From NCBI GenBank assembly GCA_022704585.1, contig JAKJGD010000155.1, forward strand, positions 1 through 5,734: a DNA stretch of 5,734 nucleotides. The letters run 5' to 3'. The notes under the pieces are model-generated. The model was not told the origin of the DNA. It worked only from the letters and a program-made list of their open reading frames with translations, and made no database searches. Below are positions 1 to 5,252 of this stretch, piece after piece. A program made the position numbers and the translations under genes. How positions within the stretch are numbered: the stretch's first letter is position 1; the number at the start of each line of letters is the position of its first letter. Source of the DNA: Spirochaetota bacterium (GTDB lineage: Bacteria; Spirochaetota; UBA4802; UBA5550).

Positions 1-432
1 GTACCGGCAGGTCTTGAACCCGCCCATGGTGCCGTTAGCCGCACCGCAGTCGCGCGGGCCGCTGTATTCGAAGCGGTTCGTCGTCTCGGCCCTGCCGCCG
101 CGGCAGTGAACGCGGGCCGTGAGCGGCATCATGCCGCCGCCATACGCCACCTCCATGACATCGGCGATTTTCCGCGCCACGTCATCCCCCCCGACCGGGC
201 ATAAATTGATCGCGAACTTGTCCTCGACAATGCGGGTCGCGTACGCCGAGCACCCGGGCATGCCGCAGGCGCCGCAGTTGGCGCCCGGGAGCGCCTCGAG
301 CACTCGCTCAACGCGGGGGTCTTTTTTTACCCGCAGCAGCCGCAGCGCGACGGACAGCAGCAGTCCGAACAGCAGGGCGAGCGCCGTCACCAGAGCCACC
401 GCAGGTATTGAGGGGAATATCGTTTCGATCAT
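1..432 (-). CDS. rnfB: Rnf complex subunit B, N-terminal part (runs off left edge)
   Basis: This is the iron-sulfur subunit of the membrane-bound Rnf complex, which couples electron flow between ferredoxin and NAD+ to ion transport across the inner membrane. I read 144 codons from an ATG at 432; an in-frame stop lies 12 nt upstream, so no earlier start is possible. Residues about 5-35 form one hydrophobic membrane anchor followed by basic residues. Next comes the RnfB 4Fe-4S motif GANCGACGMPGC (C53, C56, C61) with C78 in LCPVGG. Further on, VHCRGG (C110), a DCGAA segment (C129) and C142 in GGFKTC match the conserved stretch before the ferredoxin domain of RnfB. That domain lies outside the window, and full-length homologues run to roughly 270-330 residues. 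No clear Shine-Dalgarno sequence is visible. Because the gene is divergent from its neighbour, rnfB is probably first in its operon (order B-C-D-G-E-A), which is an inference. Confidence 0.93.
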   Translation of the reverse strand, partial: MIETIFPSIPAVALVTALALLFGLLLSVALRLLRVKKDPRVERVLEALPGANCGACGMPGCSAYATRIVEDKFAINLCPVGGDDVARKIADVMEVAYGGGMMPLTARVHCRGGRAETTNRFEYSGPRDCGAANGTMGGFKTCRY

Positions 433-564
433 GGTGGTGTCTTAAAAAGGCCTTTATTAACGGATAAGGGTAATTTATGCTTGAAAAAAATCAATTATTT
501 ATTTTTTTATATAGAATCCGCCGCACGCGGCATCCGATTCTATAATTGTACGCACGGGACCCCT
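433..564. other. AT-rich divergent intergenic region (rnfB / GHKL ATPase)
   Basis: This spacer of about 130 bp separates two divergently transcribed genes and is much richer in A+T than its surroundings. It must carry the rnfB promoter, and probably the promoter of the plus-strand gene, but I find no convincing paired -35/-10 for either. A TATAAT lies on the plus strand at 541-546 with no matching -35 at 16-18 bp. The palindrome AAAGGCCTTT sits at 446-455 and a longer interrupted palindrome at 510-544. An AAGGG at 466-470 lies 6 nt before an ATG at 477 that opens a 22-codon ORF ending at 545. Confidence 0.5.
510..544. repeat. 35-bp interrupted palindrome upstream of the GHKL ATPase gene
   Basis: The outer arms TATAGAATC (510-518) and GATTCTATA (536-544) are perfect 9-bp complements. 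Inside them GCCG (520-523) pairs with CGGC (528-531) around the tetraloop CACG, with a 1x4 asymmetric internal loop between the two stems. The right arm overlaps the TATAAT at 541-546. On neither strand is the structure followed by a T run, so it is not a simple intrinsic terminator. It could be a DNA operator or a hairpin in a leader RNA. It also argues against translation starting at the TTG at 481, which would put the palindrome inside the coding region. Confidence 0.55.
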
Positions 565-1221
565 ATGCTGAAGCATGATATTGAAAAAACCTATCGGACC
601 GAGATCATAACCGCGATCAAGAACAGGAGCGACCTGGTGTTTATCACCTACTCGGGCCTGGAGGACACGGAGGAGAAGATCAAGTTCGCCCTCGCGAAAA
701 TACTCGAGCGGTCCAGGAAGGAAGAGCTGTTCACCCCCATCATTTCATGCATAAAAGAGCTGATCGCCAACGCCACCAAGGCGAACGCGAAGATGATACT
801 CATAAATGAGGGAAAAATCAAACAACTGGACAACCCTATCGAGGTGGTCAGGCAGATCAGGATGGTTCTGAACGAGGAAGCGCTTCTCGAATACGGGATA
901 AAGGCGAAAATGAACAAGCTGTCGACCAGGACCTACCTGAAGGTGCACGGCAACAACCTGATGATCGAGGTCATCAATAACGTGCCCCTGTCCGAAAAGG
1001 AGCAGAAAAAGATCAACGAGAGGATCGAGGTTTCCTCGAAATACGATAATATCGCCGAATTTTACATGGAAAACCCGGACCCCGAGGCGGAGGGAATGGG
1101 ACTGGGACTGTCCATGGTCGTTATTCTTCTTAAAAACATAAACATTTCCCATAAGAACTTCATCGTGACTACCGACGGGAAGAGCAAGACATACGCGTCG
1201 ATCCTCGTCCCGCTTATCTAA
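565..1221 (+). CDS. Small stand-alone GHKL (histidine-kinase-like) ATPase-domain protein
   Basis: This 218-residue protein looks like an isolated Bergerat-fold ATP-binding domain. Helix 60-76 carries an N-box (E65, N69, K72 in a KELIANATKA context), which normally coordinates Mg-ATP. The ATP-lid glycine box EGMGLGLS lies at 176-183, and the C-terminal strand pattern (about 198-216) fits HATPase_c. The G1 box DxGxG is not recognisable: the matching strand reads IEVINNVPLS (134-143), with Asn where the adenine-contacting Asp is expected. No HisKA phospho-acceptor domain, receiver domain or membrane segment is seen, so it is probably cytoplasmic and not a complete sensor kinase. The reading frame is open back to a TTG at 481, but those 28 extra residues are AT-rich and span a perfect palindrome. 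I prefer the ATG at 565, which has GGGA 5 nt upstream. It is divergent from rnfB and converges with a 4-nt overlap on the radical SAM gene. Role unknown; an anti-sigma-type kinase or a degenerate regulator is possible. Confidence 0.8.
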   Translation: MLKHDIEKTYRTEIITAIKNRSDLVFITYSGLEDTEEKIKFALAKILERSRKEELFTPIISCIKELIANATKANAKMILINEGKIKQLDNPIEVVRQIRMVLNEEALLEYGIKAKMNKLSTRTYLKVHGNNLMIEVINNVPLSEKEQKKINERIEVSSKYDNIAEFYMENPDPEAEGMGLGLSMVVILLKNINISHKNFIVTTDGKSKTYASILVPLI

Positions 1222-2162
1222 ACCATGCGGTAAAACTCACCCCGCTCGAGCCGCTCGACCGTGACCATGCCGGCCTCCGTCATGGACGCGAGCGCGGCCC
1301 GGAGCTCCTCCCCGGTAGCTCCCAGCGCGGTCATGAGGTCCTCGATGGTCGACGGCCGCCTCCTCAGAATCGACACGATCTCTTTCACCAGGTTGCCCGT
1401 CTTCCCTTCCGCGGGGCCGCGCGACGCCGGCTTGCCGATTACCTCGACCGGCAACGGCCGGAAAAACTCGGCTATTGCGTCGAGCTCGGCGTGCCCCAGC
1501 GGACTGACCCACCCCGCCGCACCGGGCCGGTCCAGGCTGTTGATCTGGACCATGTCCGGAGCGATCACGACGCAGGCCTCCCTGAGCAGGGCGAGCTCCT
1601 CCGGCGTATCGTTCACGCCCGGCACCACGAATATCTCGAGATAGAGCTTACCCGTGAACTCTTTTCTGAACTCGACGAGCCCCCGGATGACATCCTCCGG
1701 CGTGATGCCCGCCCCGGGCCGGCATATCCGGGCGAAGGCCTGCCTGCTCGCCGCGTCGAGCGAGGGCACGACGATGTCCGCGCGCGCTATGGAGCGCCGC
1801 ACCGCCGGGTCCCGCAGCATGGTCCCGTTGGTGAGCACTGCGACGCGGTAGCGCGGGTACCGGTCCTTGATGTGGTCGATGATGCGCCCGATACCCGAAT
1901 GGAGCGTGGGCTCGCCCGAGCCGGAGAAGGTGATCACGTCCAGGCGGGGCGACGCGGCGCAGTACCCGTCCAGCTCCGCTATGACCTCGTCGGTGGGAAC
2001 GTACTCGGCGACGGCGGAGGTCAGGTCCGTTGTGTCGCCGCACTCGCAGTAGACGCAATTCAGGGAGCAGGTTTTGTACGGGACCAGATCGACCCCGAGC
2101 GAGACGCCCAGCCGGCGCGAATTGACGGGCCCGAAGAGATACTTCATGGCGCGGCCGGTCAC
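1218..2162 (-). CDS. Radical SAM protein, COG0731 type, with C-terminal winged helix
   Basis: This is a radical SAM enzyme of about 310 residues. Counting from the GTG, the cluster motif CxxxCxxC is CSLNCVYC (C32, C36, C39), preceded by YLFGPVNSRRLGVSLGVDLVP, the N-terminal signature of the COG0731 group (annotated as wyosine tRNA synthetase-like). FSGSGEPTLH (79-88) is the GGEP-like SAM-binding segment, and TNGT lies at 111-114. Residues about 257-314 look like a winged helix-turn-helix (EIVSILRRRPSTIEDL, then a helix and a wing). True wyosine synthesis is not expected in a typical bacterium, so the substrate is unknown. The GTG at 2162 overlaps the stop of the upstream gene by 4 nt (GTGA), implying translational coupling. 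An ATG at 2147 gives a protein five residues shorter that begins MKYLFGP, as relatives usually do, but it has no visible Shine-Dalgarno sequence. The 3' end overlaps the convergent gene by 4 nt. Confidence 0.9.
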   Translation of the reverse strand: MTGRAMKYLFGPVNSRRLGVSLGVDLVPYKTCSLNCVYCECGDTTDLTSAVAEYVPTDEVIAELDGYCAASPRLDVITFSGSGEPTLHSGIGRIIDHIKDRYPRYRVAVLTNGTMLRDPAVRRSIARADIVVPSLDAASRQAFARICRPGAGITPEDVIRGLVEFRKEFTGKLYLEIFVVPGVNDTPEELALLREACVVIAPDMVQINSLDRPGAAGWVSPLGHAELDAIAEFFRPLPVEVIGKPASRGPAEGKTGNLVKEIVSILRRRPSTIEDLMTALGATGEELRAALASMTEAGMVTVERLERGEFYRMV

Positions 2163-3826
2163 TTCCTCTTCATGAGGTTAATGACAATGTCAAGCGTGAT
2201 GTAATCGTCGATCTTCCGGCTGACCGCGGAGAGCTCCTGTATCTTGTCGACGAACCCGCCGATCTCCCGGCTCCTGTTACCGTACAACAGTAAAATAGCG
2301 CCGAAAAAACTCTCCTTCTTCAGGGCCGTCAGGAAAAAGACATTTTCACCTATCGTGCGCGGCGCGCCGCCCGAAAGCTGGATCTGCGAGGTTTCCTTTC
2401 CCGCCATCGCGGCGGCCAGCAGCTCCGCGTCGTTTGCCATGTAGAGCCCCCGCTTATCGCGGCTGATGTACGTCTTGCCGCTCTTAGCCCCGTAGTACCA
2501 GTAGGCCTTTGAGCCGCCGATCGTCGCGGTGCCGAACCTCTCGGTCCCCTTGTACTGCTCTTTCAGGTAGGCGGCAGCCTTCTCGAGTATCTTCTCGCTC
2601 CGGCCCGCGTCGTTCATGGGCAGGTAGAGCGCGTACCCGCTGCCGGCGCCCTTCGGTTCGCCGGTCACCAGGTTCACGACGCCGCTGAACGACGGCACGA
2701 TGTCCGCCTGGAAGTCGAGCCCCAGGTCGCTCTTCACCCGCTCCTTGAACGCCGCATACTGGCTGCAGCCCGGTGCGTTGCTCCCGCACAGTTCCTCGAT
2801 CCTGGCAAAGTCGAGCGACGCGAATATCAGGGCCGTCGCGTTTTTGACCGAAAGGGCCCGGCCGTTCAACCCGGTTTTGATCACGTCCAGGTAGGTGTTC
2901 ACGGTCCCGCTTGTCCTGTTGAACTTTACGGCAAGGTCGACATCGATGGCGGTCGGTTTGACCGAAGCCCCGAGGAAGGCGTAGTCCATCGCGTTGAAAA
3001 GCGAGGGCCCGGAGGAAAGCCTGTCCCGCTCCGAATCCGCTGCGGCATACCGGAGGCCCTCCGCCGGCGCATTATAGCGCGATACCGGCTTGTCGCTCTT
3101 CGGCTCCTTCCTGTCATCGGCAGGCTTCGCGCGCTCCTTCATTATCTCCTTTAAGAAATCGCGCGATGCGAACGCGCGCAGGTCATAGTTCTTTCTGTTT
3201 TTATCAAGGGAGTCGATATACCCGGGATCCAGGGCGAGGTAGCCCTCGTTCTTCATTTTCGCGTCAATGACGCTCCTGACGATTTCCCCGGTCGAGCCGA
3301 TGACGAACACGCCGTCAAGCGCCGTGGTGAAGACGTCGCGCCTGATCTGGTACATCGTGTAATCGCCGTACTGCGTGATGACCGGGTACACGTCGGCCGT
3401 CTCGCTCCCGGCCGTCTTTTTCAGCAGCTCGACGAACTTCAGGGGAAAGGTCTTTTCGTCCATGACCGGCAGGAAAAAAAGCATGCGGTCCTCGCCCCGG
3501 CTGCCGCTCTGATACATGGCGAAGCTCACCGACCGGCTGACATCGATCCCGGCTTTCTCCAGCGAGGCCACATCGAGTATGTCGAAGCCGGTCCTGTTCT
3601 TCATGGCGTCGGTCTTTTTCTTCATGGCCCCGGCCGTCTCGTCGGAGAGCAGGTTGTCGGACACGAACTTCAGGGAGACCAGGAAGTTCCTGATCCGGGA
3701 GGTCTTGAGGAACAGCATCACGTTCCTGGGCGTTATCGATTCCACCGTGTCCGCCCGCTCCTGGGGATAGACCCCGGATACGAGGGCAATGGACGCGATA
3801 AGTGTGAAAAGCACGATCTTTTTCAT
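2159..3826 (-). CDS. Exported protein of unknown function with two similar halves
   Basis: I chose the ATG at 3826 (555 residues) because GGAG lies 6 nt upstream and the protein then opens with a classical signal peptide, MKKIVLFTLIASIALVSG. There is no lipobox cysteine, so a soluble periplasmic or surface location is likely. An in-frame ATG at 3871 would put 15 non-hydrophobic residues in front and lies at or just upstream of the predicted transcription start. Two regions, about 34-195 and 329-476, share a pattern: a strand near P/N-x-xLxF, a GxD segment (GFDILD at 80, GLDFQAD at 369), a strand-helix unit (FFLPVMDE at 117, YLPMNDA at 401), and a closing G-x-strand-helix (DGVFVIGSTGEI, RGLYMANDAELL). 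A charged Lys/Asp/Pro-rich linker (about 229-248) lies between them. Only two cysteines are present, C347 and C354, possibly a disulfide. The layout recalls DUF3352-type proteins, but this assignment is tentative. It is the first gene of an operon with the radical SAM gene. Confidence 0.85.
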   Translation of the reverse strand: MKKIVLFTLIASIALVSGVYPQERADTVESITPRNVMLFLKTSRIRNFLVSLKFVSDNLLSDETAGAMKKKTDAMKNRTGFDILDVASLEKAGIDVSRSVSFAMYQSGSRGEDRMLFFLPVMDEKTFPLKFVELLKKTAGSETADVYPVITQYGDYTMYQIRRDVFTTALDGVFVIGSTGEIVRSVIDAKMKNEGYLALDPGYIDSLDKNRKNYDLRAFASRDFLKEIMKERAKPADDRKEPKSDKPVSRYNAPAEGLRYAAADSERDRLSSGPSLFNAMDYAFLGASVKPTAIDVDLAVKFNRTSGTVNTYLDVIKTGLNGRALSVKNATALIFASLDFARIEELCGSNAPGCSQYAAFKERVKSDLGLDFQADIVPSFSGVVNLVTGEPKGAGSGYALYLPMNDAGRSEKILEKAAAYLKEQYKGTERFGTATIGGSKAYWYYGAKSGKTYISRDKRGLYMANDAELLAAAMAGKETSQIQLSGGAPRTIGENVFFLTALKKESFFGAILLLYGNRSREIGGFVDKIQELSAVSRKIDDYITLDIVINLMKRK

Positions 3827-3832
3827 ATGTAT

Positions 3833-3836
3833 CTCC
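3833..3836 (-). promoter_or_regulatory. Ribosome binding site deciding the start of the exported protein
   Basis: GGAG on the minus strand, 6 nt upstream of the ATG at 3826. It favours that start over the upstream ATG at 3871 and yields an N-terminus that is a clean signal peptide. Confidence 0.75.
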
Positions 3837-3880
3837 GGTACAAAATGCGTAATAGGGAGCGTGGCGCTCAAGCCGGTCTA

Positions 3881-3909
3881 TTTATACAGAAAGGCCGGCC
3901 TCATGGCAA
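3881..3909 (-). promoter_or_regulatory. Sigma-70-like promoter for the exported-protein / radical SAM operon
   Basis: Read on the minus strand, TTGCCA (3909-3904) and TATAAA (3886-3881) are separated by exactly 17 bp. Transcription would start near 3874, giving a leader of roughly 48 nt before the ATG at 3826. The spacer contains a 10-bp palindrome, AGGCCGGCCT (3892-3901), which could be an operator but may be chance in G+C-rich DNA. Confidence 0.6.
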
Positions 3910-3940
3910 GTAAAATAATCATCGAATGTTTGACGCCCCG

Positions 3941-3962
3941 CCCCGGGCCAAAGTTCCCGGGG
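3941..3962. repeat. 7-bp G+C inverted repeat in the intergenic region
   Basis: CCCCGGG (3941-3947) and CCCGGGG (3956-3962) form a perfect 7-bp stem with an 8-nt loop. On the plus strand it is followed by an A-rich run, not a T run, so it does not look like an intrinsic terminator in either direction. It lies upstream of the putative -10 for the DUF39 gene. Confidence 0.4.
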
Positions 3963-4016
3963 GAAAAGAAAAAAACAGTTGAACAAATATTCCAGTTTAT
4001 ATGACCATCGTTACAC

Positions 4017-4034
4017 GGGCGCGACCGGGCGCCC
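4017..4034 (+). promoter_or_regulatory. G+C hairpin in the presumed leader of the DUF39 gene
   Basis: GGGCGC (4017-4022) and GCGCCC (4029-4034) form a 6-bp all-G/C stem with a 6-nt loop, ending 14 nt before the GGAG ribosome binding site. It would be transcribed as part of the 5' leader if the promoter lies near 4000, and could affect translation or mRNA stability. This role is inference only. Confidence 0.35.
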
Positions 4035-4048
4035 GCACCCATCCAAAC

Positions 4049-4052
4049 GGAG
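4049..4052 (+). promoter_or_regulatory. Ribosome binding site of the DUF39 gene
   Basis: GGAG, 6 nt upstream of the ATG at 4059; good spacing supports that start. Confidence 0.7.
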
Positions 4053-4058
4053 CTGGCC

Positions 4059-5252
4059 ATGAGCGGCGTTGACATAAAGAAAAGCTACGAGGAAATAAAC
4101 AGCAAAATCAGACAGGGAAAGGCGGTTGTCGTCACCGCGGACGAGATGCCGGGCATAGTCGCGAGCGAGGGGGTGGACGGCGCGTTCAGGAAAGTCGACG
4201 TGGTCACGACCGGCACCTTCGGCGCCATGTGTTCCTCCGGCGCGTTCATCAATTTCGGCCATACCAGCCCCCGCATGAAGGCCACGAAGGTGTGGCTTAA
4301 CAACGTTGAGGCATACGGCGGGATCGCGGCCGTGGACTGCTATATCGGCGCCACCCAGGTTCAGGAGAACGACCCGCTCAACATGGTGCGGCCCGGTACC
4401 TTCAAGTACGGCGGCGGCCACGTTATCGAGGACCTGATATCCCGTAAGCGGGTGAAGCTCCGCGCCGTAGGCTACGGGACCGACTGCTATCCGCTGAAAG
4501 AGCACGAAGCGACCGTTACGATCGACGATCTCCGGGACGCGATCATGTTCAATCCCCGCAACGCGTACCAGAACTACAACTGCGCGGTCAACCTGTCGCA
4601 GAAGACCATTTACACCTACATGGGCATCCTGAAGCCGGACATGGCCAACGCCGGCTACTCGAGCGCGGGCCAGCTCTCGCCGCTGCTGAACGACCCCTAT
4701 TACTGGACCATCGGCGCGGGCACGCGGATTTTCCTCTGCGGAGCGGCCGGGTCTGTCGCATGGCACGGCACGCAGCACGCGCCCGGATGCAAGCGCGGCC
4801 CCAACGGCATGCCGTGCGAGGGCGGCGGCACGCTCGCCGTCATCGGTGACATGAAGGGGATGGACCCGCGTTTCGTGCGGGGCGCCTCCTTCACCGGGTA
4901 CGGCTGCTCGATGATGATCGGCATCGGCATCCCCATCCCGATACTGAACCCCGACCTGGCCTATTTCACGGGCCAGTCCGACAAGGACCTCCGCTGCCCG
5001 GTGGTCGACTACGGAAGCGACTACCCCGCCATGGTCGGCAGGACGCTCGGCGAAGTGAGCTACGCGGAGCTGAAGAGCGGGAGCATCGAATTCATGGGAA
5101 AGACGATCCAGGCCGCTCCCCTGTCGAGCTACCCGATGGCCAGGAAGATCGCGACGATTCTGAAAGACTGGATACAGGGCGGCTTTGTCCTGGGCGTGCC
5201 GCAGACGCCGCTCCCGACCGTGCCCTATGGCAGGGACAATGAAGCGCGCTGA
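4059..5252 (+). CDS. DUF39/COG1900 homocysteine biosynthesis protein
   Basis: This 397-residue protein belongs to the DUF39 (COG1900) family. In methanogens that family is required for making homocysteine from aspartate semialdehyde and sulfide, bypassing O-acetyl- or O-succinyl-homoserine. Diagnostic segments are ADEMPGIVASEG (27-38), TTGTFGAMCSSGAFINFGH (50-68, with C58, the best candidate for a reactive cysteine), the AYGGIAAVDCYIGATQ stretch (C94), FKYGGGHVIEDL (115-126), and WHGTQHAPGCKRGPNGMPC (235-253). Cysteines also occur at 143, 175, 227, 283 and 313. That is a high content for a protein with no obvious ferredoxin domain, and it fits sulfur or persulfide chemistry. The protein ends after the DUF39 domain, so the CBS domains found on some homologues are absent. 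It is cytoplasmic, with no signal peptide or membrane segment. The next gene starts 14 nt before its stop, so the two are very likely co-translated. Family assignment is confident; the reaction in this organism is inferred. Confidence 0.92.
   Translation: MSGVDIKKSYEEINSKIRQGKAVVVTADEMPGIVASEGVDGAFRKVDVVTTGTFGAMCSSGAFINFGHTSPRMKATKVWLNNVEAYGGIAAVDCYIGATQVQENDPLNMVRPGTFKYGGGHVIEDLISRKRVKLRAVGYGTDCYPLKEHEATVTIDDLRDAIMFNPRNAYQNYNCAVNLSQKTIYTYMGILKPDMANAGYSSAGQLSPLLNDPYYWTIGAGTRIFLCGAAGSVAWHGTQHAPGCKRGPNGMPCEGGGTLAVIGDMKGMDPRFVRGASFTGYGCSMMIGIGIPIPILNPDLAYFTGQSDKDLRCPVVDYGSDYPAMVGRTLGEVSYAELKSGSIEFMGKTIQAAPLSSYPMARKIATILKDWIQGGFVLGVPQTPLPTVPYGRDNEAR

Larger units (their letters stand above)
3827..4058. 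other. Divergent intergenic region (exported protein / DUF39 gene)
   Basis: This 232-bp region separates two divergent operons. It holds the minus-strand promoter at 3881-3909 and two G+C-rich inverted repeats nearer the DUF39 gene. For the plus strand I see a possible -10 (TATATG, 3998-4003) with no good -35 at 16-18 bp, so that promoter remains unassigned. I looked for the conserved elements of SAM-type riboswitches, which would suit a homocysteine operon, and did not recognise any. No small gene is convincing here. Confidence 0.5.

Noticed and set aside
119..445. 108-codon plus-strand ORF opposite rnfB
   Set aside because: The minus strand encodes the conserved RnfB cysteine motifs across the same span; the Ser/Thr-rich plus-strand translation is an artefact.
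481..564. N-terminal extension of the GHKL protein from a TTG start
   Set aside because: It would add 28 residues unlike the rest of the protein and cover a palindrome; the ATG at 565 is the simpler start. Not fully excluded, since AAGGG lies 10 nt before the TTG.
745..1152. 135-codon minus-strand ORF inside the GHKL gene
   Set aside because: It is antisense to the N-box and glycine lid coding sequence of the GHKL gene, and its composition is not protein-like.
1491..2204. 237-codon plus-strand ORF opposite the radical SAM gene
   Set aside because: It is a shadow of the radical SAM frame; the opposite strand carries CxxxCxxC and the other family motifs, while this translation matches nothing recognisable.
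3827..3871. 15-residue N-terminal extension of the exported protein from the ATG at 3871
   Set aside because: It would bury the signal peptide, its ATG lies only a few nt from the predicted transcription start, and the ATG at 3826 has a good ribosome binding site.
3930..3958. TTGACG at 3930-3935 as a plus-strand -35 element
   Set aside because: No acceptable -10 lies 16-18 bp downstream, where the sequence is G+C-rich (GTTCCCG).
4011..4778. 255-codon minus-strand ORF opposite the DUF39 gene
   Set aside because: It lies almost wholly antisense to a confidently identified DUF39 gene, its translation has no recognisable domain, and long antisense frames are expected in G+C-rich DNA.
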